Shown piece by piece: positions 1 to 8,348 of a stretch of DNA of 32,686 bases (its first letter is position 1; the number at the start of each line of letters is the position of its first letter). The notes under the pieces were generated by a model, which saw nothing but the letters and a program-made list of their open reading frames with translations, had not been told where the DNA came from and did not search any database. The position numbers and the translations under genes were made by a program. The DNA comes from CTSoil-075 sp964292325 (GTDB taxonomy: Bacteria > Bacillota > Negativicutes > DSM-13327), in contig CAXYVG010000037.1 in assembly GCA_964292325.1 (NCBI GenBank), forward strand, positions 1-32,686. The letters are read 5' to 3'.

Positions 1-16
1 TCGAGGACTTGACTTA
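1..16 (+). rRNA. rrl: 3' end of 23S rRNA (partial)
   Basis: The window opens with TCGAGGACTTGAC, the conserved last bases of bacterial 23S rRNA; the rest lies to the left of the window. The exact 3' end is uncertain by a few bases. The 5S gene and a tRNA follow on the same strand, as expected for the end of an rRNA operon. Confidence 0.8.
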
Positions 17-21
17 AATTT

Positions 22-59
22 GTTAGCACGTAGTGCTAACAACGTAATCCTAAATTACG
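22..59 (+). other. Two spacer hairpins between 23S and 5S
   Basis: The 23S-5S spacer holds two perfect small hairpins: GTTAGCAC (22-29) with GTGCTAAC (33-40) around a 3-nt loop, and CGTAAT (43-48) with ATTACG (54-59). There is no U-run behind either, so they are not terminators. They may be protective or processing structures of the pre-rRNA; that role is inferred. Confidence 0.5.
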
Positions 60-109
60 AACTTTCTTCTGTGAGGTTTTGAGAGAACATAGTAATATGT
101 ACTCCAAAT

Positions 110-229
110 ATCCGGTGGCGATAGCTATGGGGTTCCACCTGTTCCCATACCGAACACAGTAGTTAAGCCCATATACGCTGAAAGTACTTGGCTGGAAACG
201 GCCTGGGAGGATAAGTAGTTGCCGGTTAT
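110..229 (+). rRNA. rrf: 5S rRNA
   Basis: The conserved 5S core is visible: CCGGTGGCGATAGC at the 5' side, then ACCTGTTCCCATACCGAACA, AGTTAAGCCC and TGGGAGGATA, closing with GCCGGTTAT. CCGG at each end forms the terminal stem. Length is about 118-120 nt, the usual size. Ends are approximate to a few bases. Confidence 0.95.
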
Positions 230-231
230 AT

Positions 232-307
232 TCCCTGATAGCTCAGTTGGTAGAGCAATCGGCTGTTAACCGATCGGTCGTAGGTTCGAGTCCTACTTAG
301 GGAGCCA
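232..307 (+). tRNA. tRNA-Asn (GTT)
   Basis: A complete cloverleaf of 76 nt with an encoded CCA end. The acceptor stem is TCCCTGA/TTAGGGA with discriminator G. The D-arm is AGCTCAGTTGGTAGAGC. The anticodon stem-loop is TCGGCTGTTAACCGA with anticodon GTT (Asn). The T-loop is GGTTCGAGTCC. It directly follows 5S and is part of the rRNA operon transcript. Asn charging may be indirect in this organism (see the AspRS entry). Confidence 0.97.
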
Positions 308-312
308 TTTTT

Positions 313-345
313 AAAAACACCATTCATTTTGAATGGTGTTTTTTC
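313..345 (+). terminator. Rho-independent terminator of the rRNA operon
   Basis: AACACCATTCA pairs with TGAATGGTGTT around a 2-nt loop, followed by a run of T. It lies just behind the tRNA CCA end. Confidence 0.9.
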
Positions 346-374
346 TTATATCATGAATGAGAATATATTTTTTT

Positions 375-405
375 ATCCCTATCATTTCATGGATAGGGAT
401 TTTTT
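375..405 (+). terminator. Second, back-up terminator
   Basis: ATCCCTATC (375-383) pairs with GATAGGGAT (392-400), followed by TTTTT. A tandem terminator is common behind strongly transcribed rRNA operons. Confidence 0.85.
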
Positions 406-511
406 ACCTAAAAATATCATTCGTTTTACGAATACTGCTTTTCCTTCATATTTTAATAAAGAATAATGTATACTTTTTTTAGTTTTTTTACAATAAAAGG
501 AAGAATTCACC

Positions 512-540
512 TTGTTCTTATTAGATTTTTAATGTAAAAT
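512..540 (+). promoter_or_regulatory. Candidate sigma-A promoter upstream of the hydrogenase (distal)
   Basis: TTGTTC (512-517), a 17-nt spacer, then TAAAAT (535-540). The stretch 408-656 has no gene. It is very AT-rich and holds this and the next promoter candidate. Matches in such AT-rich DNA are weak evidence. Confidence 0.35.
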
Positions 541-570
541 AAACAACTGATAGAAAAAGATTTTTCAGCT

Positions 571-601
571 TTGTGAAAAAAATAATTATATTTGCTATTA
601 T
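571..601 (+). promoter_or_regulatory. Candidate extended -10 promoter upstream of the hydrogenase (proximal)
   Basis: An extended -10, TGCTATTAT (593-601), has a poor -35 TTGTGA (571-576) at 19-nt spacing. It lies about 55 nt before the ATG. It is an alternative to the distal candidate. Confidence 0.35.
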
Positions 602-656
602 TTTATAAAATTGCTTATTATTGAGAATAAAATGAAATGGATTGGAGAATTTATAG

Positions 657-2156
657 ATGGCGAAAATAACTGAGGTTGTGAAAATTAGACGTAAGGTTTT
701 ATCTGAGATCGCTCGTTTGACGTTCTCAAATGACTTGGATAAAGCTAATATTGTAGAGGTTTTAGATGAGGTTGTTCATCAAGCAGGACCACGTTATCGT
801 TGTTGTGTGCACAAAGAACGCGCCGTTGTAAAAGATCGTGTGAAATTTGCTATGGCACAATCATTAGACCATGGTGTAGCAGAAGCAGCTCAGAATGCTT
901 TAGACGGGCATGTTGCTGATATGCCTACGATCAATATTATGCCAGAGGCATGTGATCAATGTCCGATTGATACTTTTTTCGTAACGAATGCTTGTCGTAA
1001 TTGTCTTGCACATAATTGTATTGCAAGTTGCCCTAAACGTGCGATTAGTGTTGTACAACATCAAGCTTATATCGATAAAACACTCTGCGTAGAATGTGGT
1101 TTATGTAAGAAATCTTGTATGTATGGAGCCATTGTTGAAATTACTCGTCCTTGTGAAAGAGCATGCGATATTGGAGCGATTAAGGCAGATAAGGAACGTC
1201 GGGCCGTTATTCATTATGATAAATGTACCCAATGTGGCAGATGCAAGATGGCGTGTCCTTTTGGGGCTATTACGGAACAAAGTCTCATTGTCCAGATCAT
1301 TCAACAAATCAAAGCTGGCAAACAAGTATATGCTATTTTGGCTCCTGCATTTATTGGTCAGTTTGGTATGAAAGTAAAACCAAGCCAAGTGATCGGAGCA
1401 TTGAAAAAAATTGGTTTTTATGATGTGCAAGAAGTGTCTTTTGGTGCTGACATTGTAACATTAGAAGAGGCAAAAGAGTTTGCAGAGAAGGTACCGAATA
1501 AACTTCCTTTTATGACCACATCTTGTTGCCCAGCATTTGTCGATATGGTTCATAAGCATTTGCCTGAACTTAAAGATTATATATCTACAACTGTATCTCC
1601 AATGGTTGCTACTGGTAAGGTGATTAAGGAAGCTAATCCTGAAGCAGTTGTTGTCTTTATAGGGCCATGTCTTGCAAAGAAAGAGGAAGCAAAAAAGAAT
1701 CCTGAGGATATTGATTTTGTTCTTACTTTTGAAGAAGTAGAATCTTTATTTATAGGTGCTGGTATTGATTTGGCTGAAATTCCAGAAACAGAGTTTGCGA
1801 CCGTTGCTTCTCGTGATGGAAATACATTTGCCAATGCTGGTGGTGTGGTGCAAGCTGTAATTGATGCAGCAGCAAAAATTAATCCAAATTTGATTATAAA
1901 ACCTCATCGAGCAGAAGGGTTAGATAATTGTAAAATGGCGTTACTGCAAATGCAGGCAGGTAAAATTGATGCTAACTTTTTTGAAGGGATGGCATGCGAC
2001 GGTGGATGTGTTGGCGGTCCTGGTGTATTAAATGATATGCGTATTAGCAATAAGTTAGTTGGAAATTTTGCAAAATCCTCGACTATGGAAGCTGCGCCGG
2101 ATAATCAAATGGCCGTTGATAAGAGTAAAAAGGACTTGCATTGGCATCGTAAATAA
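657..2156 (+). CDS. [FeFe] hydrogenase, monomeric, group-B-like
   Basis: The product (499 aa) is a soluble iron-sulfur protein predicted to interconvert protons and H2 using ferredoxin. The first 110 residues match no domain I can name. Cys-rich 4Fe-4S clusters follow at 113-125 (spaced CxxCxxxxCxxxC), 144-154 and 190-200, with extra Cys at 166 and 170. The H-cluster motifs are TTSCCPAF (287-294), GPCLAKK (336-342) and EGMACDGGC (443-451), so all cluster ligands are present. Group A enzymes usually show TSCCPGW and a PCxxK L2 with a preceding Met. The PAF and IGPC variants fit group B, whose role is poorly known. There is no fused PAS, NADH or thioredoxin-like domain. No HydE, HydF or HydG maturase lies nearby. 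The gene stands alone behind the rRNA operon; GGAG at 644-647 sets the ATG. The family call is firm, the subgroup is inferred. Confidence 0.88.
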   Translation: MAKITEVVKIRRKVLSEIARLTFSNDLDKANIVEVLDEVVHQAGPRYRCCVHKERAVVKDRVKFAMAQSLDHGVAEAAQNALDGHVADMPTINIMPEACDQCPIDTFFVTNACRNCLAHNCIASCPKRAISVVQHQAYIDKTLCVECGLCKKSCMYGAIVEITRPCERACDIGAIKADKERRAVIHYDKCTQCGRCKMACPFGAITEQSLIVQIIQQIKAGKQVYAILAPAFIGQFGMKVKPSQVIGALKKIGFYDVQEVSFGADIVTLEEAKEFAEKVPNKLPFMTTSCCPAFVDMVHKHLPELKDYISTTVSPMVATGKVIKEANPEAVVVFIGPCLAKKEEAKKNPEDIDFVLTFEEVESLFIGAGIDLAEIPETEFATVASRDGNTFANAGGVVQAVIDAAAKINPNLIIKPHRAEGLDNCKMALLQMQAGKIDANFFEGMACDGGCVGGPGVLNDMRISNKLVGNFAKSSTMEAAPDNQMAVDKSKKDLHWHRK

Positions 2157-2177
2157 TTATTTTATCTAGTAGACACT

Positions 2178-2206
2178 TTACTAAAATAGTATATTTATGC
2201 TAAAAT
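2178..2206 (+). promoter_or_regulatory. Candidate promoter of yebC
   Basis: TTACTA (2178-2183), a 17-nt spacer and TAAAAT (2201-2206) preceded by TGC, giving an extended -10. It sits 40 nt before the yebC start and fits a separate transcript from the hydrogenase gene. Confidence 0.45.
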
Positions 2207-2245
2207 AATTCCTGATTCATATTGTTTGAGGGGAGAAAAGAAGAT

Positions 2246-2983
2246 ATGTCAGGACATTCAAAATGGTCTACAATTAAACATAAAAAAGGTAAGGTAGATG
2301 CGCTTCGTAGCAAGGCTATAAGTAAAATTGGCCGAGAAATTACTGTTGCAGCACGCATGGGTGGTGCTGATCCTGTTGGAAATATGCGTTTAAAATTAGC
2401 TCTACAAAAGGCTAAAGAGAATAATGTTCCAAAAGATAATATTCAACGTGCAATCCAAAAAGGTGTGGGTGCGGTCGAGGGTAGTAATTATGAAGAATTA
2501 GTTTATGAAGGGTACGGACCTGGTGGAGTAGCTGTTATCGTGGATGTCATGACTGATAATCGCAATCGTACAGCAGCGGATGTTCGTCATTTATTCTCTA
2601 AGTACGGTGGAAATTTAGGCGAATCAGGTTGCGTAGCATGGACATTTAATAAAAAAGGTTTATTTGTTATTGATGAAATAGAGAAGTTAGATGAAGAAGA
2701 AGTCATGATGTTGGTCCTAGAAGCTGGTGCCGATGATTTTAAATCCGAAGATGATGAATTTGAAATTATTGTGGAACCAGAGAATTTTGCACAAGTGCAA
2801 GAAGCGCTTGAAAAAGCGAATATCAAGACTTCAGTGGCAGAAGTGACGATGATACCTGAGACGACCGTCGAACTACTTGGTGATGAAGCAATTAAGATGA
2901 TGAAATTGATCGATGCGTTAGAAGAGCATGATGATGTGCAAGACGTATATGCGAATTTTGATATACCTGAAGAATTAATGTAA
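2246..2983 (+). CDS. yebC: YebC/PmpR family protein (TACO1-like)
   Basis: The product is 245 aa, the usual size. The family begins MSGHSKWSTIKHKK, so the ATG at 2246 is preferred over an upstream in-frame start; the purine-rich GAGGGGAG lies before it. The remaining landmarks are also typical: IGREITVAAR, NMRLKLALQKAKENNVPKDNI, the YEGYGPGG motif and an acidic C-terminal half. YebC proteins are cytoplasmic. They have been described as transcriptional regulators and, more recently, as ribosome-associated factors that relieve stalling, notably at proline runs. The gene precedes the BofC-like gene and ruvCAB, a frequent arrangement in Firmicutes and other bacteria. The family assignment is firm; which role applies here is not visible in the sequence. 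Confidence 0.96.
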   Translation: MSGHSKWSTIKHKKGKVDALRSKAISKIGREITVAARMGGADPVGNMRLKLALQKAKENNVPKDNIQRAIQKGVGAVEGSNYEELVYEGYGPGGVAVIVDVMTDNRNRTAADVRHLFSKYGGNLGESGCVAWTFNKKGLFVIDEIEKLDEEEVMMLVLEAGADDFKSEDDEFEIIVEPENFAQVQEALEKANIKTSVAEVTMIPETTVELLGDEAIKMMKLIDALEEHDDVQDVYANFDIPEELM

Positions 2984-3066
2984 AATAACCCTGTATGATA
3001 TATAGGTATATATTTTATCTTTTTGGGCAATAATGTTAGCAATAGGAAAATGAGGAGATGCTTTCA

Positions 3067-3633
3067 TTGTTGTCATTGAAAAAAATCAAAATCAAATATG
3101 TCTTATGTGCTACAGCGATTCTGTTGCTTGTCAGTATGTCAACATATTATATAATTTTTGCAGGTGAGGACAATTCACTTTTATCTAGTGAAGCAGAAGT
3201 CATTAAACCAGAGAATAAAATTAAAGTAACAGCGAATACAGAGTTGGTACAGAAAATTATATATCTTAAGTGTAATGATGAAGAAATATTACGCACGAAA
3301 GTACCAGAAAATCTAGTCGGTTCATCCATTTATCAACTTGAGAAGATTTATCCGGGATGGACATTTGAAAAATTTGATAGTAATGAAGTCAATATGACGC
3401 TTAAAGTAGATGCATACTGTCGTGAGCATGCCAATCATATGTTTATTGGCATACAAGATGGTAGTGTAGCTGTTTTTTATGGAAAACCTGGTATAAAGCC
3501 TATCATCAAAGAAATTACTGCGATTAAAGTGGATAAGCTGATGGCACAAGATATTGAGGAATTACAGCGAGGTATTATTGTACAATCAGCAGAAGATTTA
3601 TTGCAGACGTTAGAAGGCTTGCAGTCAAGATAG
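3067..3633 (+). CDS. BofC C-terminal-domain-like protein, membrane anchored
   Basis: The product is about 188 aa. A hydrophobic N-terminal segment (about residues 8-30, lysines before it) is a signal anchor or signal peptide, so the rest is outside the membrane or in the intermembrane space of a forespore. The region YQLEKIYPGWTFEKF through GSVAVFYGKPG and the ending ELQRGIIVQSAEDLLQTLEG resemble the BofC C-terminal domain; in Bacillus, BofC restrains the SpoIVB protease that triggers pro-sigma-K processing. Start choice: GAGGAG at 3052-3057 abuts an ATG at 3058, which is too close, whereas the in-frame TTG at 3067 has 9-nt spacing. The stop codon lies inside the following terminator stem. 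The domain call rests on remembered pattern; the sporulation role is inferred. Confidence 0.7.
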   Translation: MLSLKKIKIKYVLCATAILLLVSMSTYYIIFAGEDNSLLSSEAEVIKPENKIKVTANTELVQKIIYLKCNDEEILRTKVPENLVGSSIYQLEKIYPGWTFEKFDSNEVNMTLKVDAYCREHANHMFIGIQDGSVAVFYGKPGIKPIIKEITAIKVDKLMAQDIEELQRGIIVQSAEDLLQTLEGLQSR

Positions 3634-3660
3634 AGGGGGATACATACCCCTCTATTTTTT
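3631..3660 (+). terminator. Rho-independent terminator after the BofC-like gene
   Basis: TAGAGGGG (3631-3638) pairs with CCCCTCTA (3647-3654), followed by six T and further T-rich DNA. The TAG stop of the gene is the first three bases of the stem. This separates the yebC unit from ruvCAB. Confidence 0.9.
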
Positions 3661-3729
3661 ATTTTAAAAAAGGAATAGTGTCTTTGATTGTCGAATTTAT
3701 AAAACGGTACTAAAAGGAGGCTTATTTTT

Positions 3730-4311
3730 GTGTTAGCATTAGGGATAGATCCTGGTACTGCTATATGTGGGTATGGGGTTGTTGAATTACAGGGGAGCCG
3801 TTTGGTACCCATAGATTACGGAGCGATTGAGACGAGTCCGAAACTTAGCGATGCAGAACGATTAGTGATCATTCATGATGGTATTGATGCATTGATAAAG
3901 AAATATAAGCCTGATATGATGGGAGTTGAACTACTCTTTTTTAATAAAAATGTACGTACCGCTATGGTGGTAGGACAAGCGCGAGGTGTTATTTTATTGG
4001 CTGCTGCTCAAAATGCGATTCCATTAGCTGAGTTTACGCCACTACAGGTGAAGCAGGCGGTGGTGGGGTATGGTAAGGCGACGAAAGAGCAAGTCATTTA
4101 TATGGTGCAGCGATTGTTACATTTACCTGCCAAGCCTCATCCGGATGATGTAGCGGATGCTTTAGCGATTGGGATTTGTACGACTCACTCGGCTAATAAT
4201 AGACGCGATCTTGCTTGTGCGCAAGAAGCAGCTTCAATGAGAAGTCAACGGTGTTTTGCGATGAAGCCCAAAGCCAATTCTGTAGATAAATTGTGGGGAA
4301 ATAAAATATGA
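3730..4311 (+). CDS. ruvC: Holliday junction resolvase RuvC
   Basis: The product is a dimeric Mg-dependent endonuclease that cuts Holliday junctions with RuvAB. The four acidic catalytic residues are present: Asp7 (GIDPG), Glu67 (GVELLFF), Asp140 and Asp143 (HPDDVADALAIG). It starts with GTG at 3730; AAGGAGG at 3714-3720 is 9 nt upstream. At 193 aa it is longer than the usual 160-175. The extra part is a basic tail after the last catalytic Asp, of a kind seen in some clostridial RuvC proteins. The end overlaps ruvA by 4 nt (ATGA), showing translational coupling. It opens the ruvC-ruvA-ruvB-spoIID-queA-tgt run. Confidence 0.96.
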   Translation: MLALGIDPGTAICGYGVVELQGSRLVPIDYGAIETSPKLSDAERLVIIHDGIDALIKKYKPDMMGVELLFFNKNVRTAMVVGQARGVILLAAAQNAIPLAEFTPLQVKQAVVGYGKATKEQVIYMVQRLLHLPAKPHPDDVADALAIGICTTHSANNRRDLACAQEAASMRSQRCFAMKPKANSVDKLWGNKI

Positions 4312-4910
4312 TTGCTTATGTACGGGGAACGGTATCTCATATCTTAACAGACCATTGTTTTATTGATGTCCAGGGAATTGGGTATCGTATATTTATTGCA
4401 TCAGCGACTAGACAAAAACTGGTCATAGGGAAGGTTTCTTCCCTATTTACCCATATGCATGTGCGTGAAGATGCGATGCTACTCTATGGATTTTATACTC
4501 AGGATGAATATGAATTATTTTTGACGTTAATGTCCATCAATGGCATTGGCCCTAAAGTCGCAATGGGCATTTTATCCGCGATTGATCCCAATCAGTTTCG
4601 CATTGCGATTAGTACAAAAAATATGGCGATTCTAACAAAACTTCCTGGTATCGGCAAAAAGACAGCGGAAAGAATGATTTTAGAGCTAAAAGATAAAATG
4701 GGAACGTTTGCAGAAGATGAAAGTGCTGATGGTACGACAGGTATTTTAGGTACTAGTTCTGGCGATATGCTTGATGAAGCAGTGCAGGCTTTAATTGCTT
4801 TAGGGTATAGTCAGAATGAGGTGATGCCCATTGTGACAAAAGCTAGTAAAAAAGCTCAGTCGGTAGAGGATTTGATAAAATTATCTTTACGGGAATTCAG
4901 TAGGGGGTAG
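4308..4910 (+). CDS. ruvA: Holliday junction branch migration protein RuvA
   Basis: The product is 200 aa, the normal length. It is a tetrameric junction-binding protein that loads the RuvB motor. The N-terminal OB-fold domain runs over about residues 1-65 (starting MIAYVRGTV). A tandem helix-hairpin-helix region follows, with LMSINGIGPKVAMGIL and LTKLPGIGKKTAERMILELKDK. After a flexible acidic linker, the RuvB-binding domain III begins near residue 150 (DEAVQALIALGYSQNEV). The ATG overlaps the ruvC stop and has no separate leader, so it is translated with ruvC. Confidence 0.97.
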   Translation: MIAYVRGTVSHILTDHCFIDVQGIGYRIFIASATRQKLVIGKVSSLFTHMHVREDAMLLYGFYTQDEYELFLTLMSINGIGPKVAMGILSAIDPNQFRIAISTKNMAILTKLPGIGKKTAERMILELKDKMGTFAEDESADGTTGILGTSSGDMLDEAVQALIALGYSQNEVMPIVTKASKKAQSVEDLIKLSLREFSRG

Positions 4911-4919
4911 TAGAAAATA

Positions 4920-5936
4920 GTGGAGGAACGAATTATTACTGGTAGTGAGCAAGAGTGTGATAATTGGCAGTATAGTCTTAGACCACGTCTGCTCAATGAA
5001 TATATTGGTCAGGATCAAGCCAAACATAATCTATCGATATTTGTTCAGGCAGCTTTATCTAGAGAAGAAGCCTTAGATCATGTATTACTTTATGGCCCGC
5101 CTGGTCTAGGAAAAACGACATTGGCCGCTATTATTGCAAATGAGCTCGGCGTGAATTTTCGCGTAACTTCAGGACCTGCCATTGAGCGAGCTGGAGATTT
5201 GGCGGCACTACTTACGAATCTTGGGGAAAATGATGTTTTATTTATAGATGAAATTCATCGATTATCCCGTAACGTTGAGGAAGTATTGTACTCGGCTATG
5301 GAGGATTATGCGTTAGATATTATTATTGGTAAGGGACCTAGCGCGCGGTCTATTCGACTGGATTTGGCGCCGTTCACGTTAATTGGTGCCACGACGCGAG
5401 CAGGAGCATTGGCAGCTCCGCTGAGAGATCGATTTGGCGTAATTTGTCGACTCGAATATTATCGTACGGAAGATTTGGTATGTATTATCAATCGTGCCGC
5501 TGAGATATTGAAAGTGGAAATTGAACCTGGTGGAGCAGTTGAAATTGCCAAACGCTCACGGGGAACACCGCGAATCGCAAATCGGTTATTGAAACGTGTG
5601 AGAGATTATGCACAAATTGTTGGCGATGGTATCATTACAGATGTCATTGCAGATAAAGCACTAGCAATGCTCGAAGTGGATAAATGTGGTCTTGATAAAA
5701 CCGATCGTCATATGTTACTTACGATTATTCAGAAGTTTAAAGGTGGACCAGTAGGTATTGATACGCTTGCTGCTGTGATTAGTGAGGAAAATGAGACGAT
5801 TGAAGATGTGTATGAACCTTTTTTATTACAAATGGGTTTTTTACAACGCACTCCCCGGGGGAGAATTGCTACGCAAATGGCATATGAGCATTTAGGTTTA
5901 CCATATAAAATGGATGAACAAAGAACTTTATTATAA
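4920..5936 (+). CDS. ruvB: Holliday junction branch migration ATPase RuvB
   Basis: The product is 338 aa, a hexameric AAA+ motor that drives branch migration. The Walker A motif is GPPGLGKT (59-66), Walker B is LFIDEIHR (about 107-114), sensor 1 is IGATTRAG and the arginine finger region is LRDRFG. A winged-helix end carries TPRGRIATQMAYEHL. It starts with GTG at 4920, 9 nt after ruvA. The nearest SD-like run (AGGGGG near 4902) is rather far, so reinitiation from ruvA is likely. The stop overlaps an ATG at 5936 by one base, but the spoIID start is probably further on. Confidence 0.97.
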   Translation: MEERIITGSEQECDNWQYSLRPRLLNEYIGQDQAKHNLSIFVQAALSREEALDHVLLYGPPGLGKTTLAAIIANELGVNFRVTSGPAIERAGDLAALLTNLGENDVLFIDEIHRLSRNVEEVLYSAMEDYALDIIIGKGPSARSIRLDLAPFTLIGATTRAGALAAPLRDRFGVICRLEYYRTEDLVCIINRAAEILKVEIEPGGAVEIAKRSRGTPRIANRLLKRVRDYAQIVGDGIITDVIADKALAMLEVDKCGLDKTDRHMLLTIIQKFKGGPVGIDTLAAVISEENETIEDVYEPFLLQMGFLQRTPRGRIATQMAYEHLGLPYKMDEQRTLL

Positions 5937-5956
5937 TGGTGAGAAGGAGAAGTATT

Positions 5957-7294
5957 TTGAAAACTGCATTCTCTTATATCTTAATACCGGTGATCGTACT
6001 GATGGCTACCTTTGTTTCGCCCGTGAAGGCCAGTCCCGCCGAACCTCAAATTAGAGTGGGTATTTTATCGAATCAACAGAGTGTTTTATTGTCAGCGGAT
6101 ACTGACTTTGACATTAAAAATGCCGATACAGGACAGCTGTTAAAACATATTCACGCGAAAGATCGTGTAACAATTTCTTCCGTTGGTAAAACCATTACCA
6201 TTAATTCGAAGCAATCAGCGGCTTTACATGTTAATATAGTAAAACTGCCCAAGAAGAGTAGCACCCCAATCACGGTAAATAAAAACGGTTATCGAGGTGA
6301 TATTAGTATCCATATTACTCATGGCAAAACAGGGCTAACGGTTGTCAATACGTTACCCATTGAACAATATTTATATGGTGTGCTTGCCAAAGAAATATCA
6401 CCTGATTGGCACTTTGAAGCCATTAAGGCTCAGGCTGTTGCGGCACGTACTTATAGTATGCATCATATGCGTAAGCATCGGGGAGATGGGTATGATCTAT
6501 GTGTTACAACGGATTGTCAGGTATATGGTGGAATGAAAAATGAAAATTTGCGAATGATTAAGGCTGTGAATGATACTTATGGACAGGTTGTTACGTACAA
6601 GGGAAAACTCATTTCAACTTATTTTCATAGCAGTTCTGGTGGATATACTGAAAATAGTGAGAATGTCTGGAATACCTCCGAGCCATATTTGCGCGGTGTA
6701 GTGGATTATGATCAAGATGCCCCTCAATATAAGTGGGAAAAGAAAGTAACATCTAGCGAACTGACAGAGGCTCTTGACAAGGCTGGATATCATATTGGTA
6801 TGGTTAAAGCGATCGAACTGGTTCCTCTAGAAAAGATACCTATGACGGCTACCGAGCGTGGGGTATCCGGAAGAGTCAAAATCATACGCTTTATTGGTAC
6901 GAATGGTAATGTTCAGTTAACTGGTGAAAAATTTCGCACGATGCTAGGTTTAAAAAGTACATTATTTGATATAAGCGTTATGGTATCAGCACCGAAAGCT
7001 GTTGAATTTGTAGTGACAGATAGTCATGGTGATCGGAGTAATAAAAAGGTTGAGATCAATTTGCCACTCACCTCACAGCCTGGTTTTATTACGGATAAAA
7101 GATCGATGCATCGTATTAGTGGTGCAGCAAATGAGATCATTGTTATTTCAGGACTAGGTTGGGGACATGGTGTAGGACTATCCCAGTGGGGGGCAAAGGC
7201 TATGGCGGAAAAAGGACCACAAGGTGATCCTACATATTTTAAAGCCATCTTGAAACACTACTATCAGGGGACTGTCGTTAAAAAAGTTTACTAA
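5957..7294 (+). CDS. spoIID: SpoIID/LytB-domain stage II sporulation protein
   Basis: The product (about 445 aa) is a secreted or membrane-attached protein with a SpoIID domain. SpoIID is a lytic transglycosylase that cleaves glycan strands during forespore engulfment. Start choice: an in-frame ATG at 5936 has no ribosome site, while TTG at 5957 lies 7 nt after AGAAGGAG. The TTG start gives a clean signal peptide with one Lys, a hydrophobic core to about residue 22 and an SPVKA-type cleavage site. The SpoIID core is seen in YLYGVLAKEISPDW, AIKAQAVAARTY, YFHSSSGGYTENSENVW and the C-terminal GWGHGVGLSQWGAKAMA. The Glu in AKEIS matches the position of the catalytic acid. Its place between ruvB and queA is common in spore-forming clostridia. 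Confidence 0.9.
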   Translation: MKTAFSYILIPVIVLMATFVSPVKASPAEPQIRVGILSNQQSVLLSADTDFDIKNADTGQLLKHIHAKDRVTISSVGKTITINSKQSAALHVNIVKLPKKSSTPITVNKNGYRGDISIHITHGKTGLTVVNTLPIEQYLYGVLAKEISPDWHFEAIKAQAVAARTYSMHHMRKHRGDGYDLCVTTDCQVYGGMKNENLRMIKAVNDTYGQVVTYKGKLISTYFHSSSGGYTENSENVWNTSEPYLRGVVDYDQDAPQYKWEKKVTSSELTEALDKAGYHIGMVKAIELVPLEKIPMTATERGVSGRVKIIRFIGTNGNVQLTGEKFRTMLGLKSTLFDISVMVSAPKAVEFVVTDSHGDRSNKKVEINLPLTSQPGFITDKRSMHRISGAANEIIVISGLGWGHGVGLSQWGAKAMAEKGPQGDPTYFKAILKHYYQGTVVKKVY

Positions 7295-7309
7295 AGGAGT
7301 TTCATCTTC

Positions 7310-8329
7310 ATGTTGTTATCAGATTTTGATTATTTTTTACCAGAAGAGCTGATTGCTCAACACCCCTGTGAACCTCGTGACCATTCTCGATTATTAGTAT
7401 TAGATAAAGAGACAGGCACTATAAATCATCAGCATTTCTATGATTTACCTGAGTATTTACATGCTGGCGATACTTTGGTTTTTAATGATACGAGAGTTAT
7501 TCCGGCACGTTTAATTGGTGCCAAGCCTGAAACTGGCGGTAAAGTAGAAGTTTTTTTATTGAGCCGCAAAAATGGTGAGGAATGGGAAGCATTAGTTAAA
7601 CCAGGCAAGAAAGCTAGACCAGGAGCCATCATTGAGTTTAGTGATGAACTGTCTTGTGAAGTACTTAGTACTACTGATTTTGGTGGCAGGATGGTTCGCT
7701 TTCGTTTTAATGGTATTTTTGAAGAAATATTAGATAAACTAGGACAAACACCATTGCCACCATATATTAAGGAAAAATTAGCAGATAAAGAACGCTACCA
7801 AACAGTCTATGCTCGTGAGCGAGGTTCTGCTGCTGCGCCAACGGCAGGTCTGCATTTTACAAAAGAGTTAATGAAGAAGATACAAGATAAAGGCATCCGT
7901 TTGGCTTTTGTTACGCTTCATGTAGGACTAGGTACTTTTCGCCCCGTGAGTGTCGATGATATTAAAGATCATGTGATGCATCGAGAATTTTATTCTATAT
8001 CACCCGAAACGGCTAGTTTGATTAATCAAACCAAAGAGCAGGGTGGGAGAGTCATTGCTGTCGGTACTACTGCAATTCGTACACTGGAGACAGCTGGGGC
8101 TACTGGTATAGTGGAGCCGCAAAGTGGCTGGACAGAGATATTTATTTATCCAGGCTATCAGTTTCAGATTATTGATGCAGCTGTAACCAATTTTCACTTA
8201 CCGAAATCGACTCTATTAATGCTCATTAGTGCATTGGCTGGACAGCAGCATGTTTTCGCTGCTTATAAAGAAGCGGTAGCTCAGAAATATAGATTTTTTA
8301 GTTTTGGCGATGCAATGCTCATTATATAA
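7310..8329 (+). CDS. queA: S-adenosylmethionine:tRNA ribosyltransferase-isomerase
   Basis: The product is 339 aa, full length. It transfers and rearranges the ribose of SAM onto preQ1 in tRNA to make epoxyqueuosine, the step after Tgt. Family landmarks are LLSDFDYFLPEELIAQHP, FNDTRVIPARL, ERYQTVYA, the SAAAPTAGLHF motif, HVGLGTFRPV and the LPKSTLLMLISALAG end. AAAGGAG about 10 nt upstream supports the ATG. It is paired with tgt directly downstream, and the two form the queuosine part of the operon. No preQ1 riboswitch is visible here, and the preQ1 synthesis genes are not in the window. Confidence 0.97.
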   Translation: MLLSDFDYFLPEELIAQHPCEPRDHSRLLVLDKETGTINHQHFYDLPEYLHAGDTLVFNDTRVIPARLIGAKPETGGKVEVFLLSRKNGEEWEALVKPGKKARPGAIIEFSDELSCEVLSTTDFGGRMVRFRFNGIFEEILDKLGQTPLPPYIKEKLADKERYQTVYARERGSAAAPTAGLHFTKELMKKIQDKGIRLAFVTLHVGLGTFRPVSVDDIKDHVMHREFYSISPETASLINQTKEQGGRVIAVGTTAIRTLETAGATGIVEPQSGWTEIFIYPGYQFQIIDAAVTNFHLPKSTLLMLISALAGQQHVFAAYKEAVAQKYRFFSFGDAMLII

Positions 8330-8348
8330 TCAACATCAAGGAGGAACC

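Noticed and set aside
408..440. Third terminator in the gap after the rRNA operon
   Set aside because: ATTCG/CGAAT is a very short stem and no proper T-run follows.
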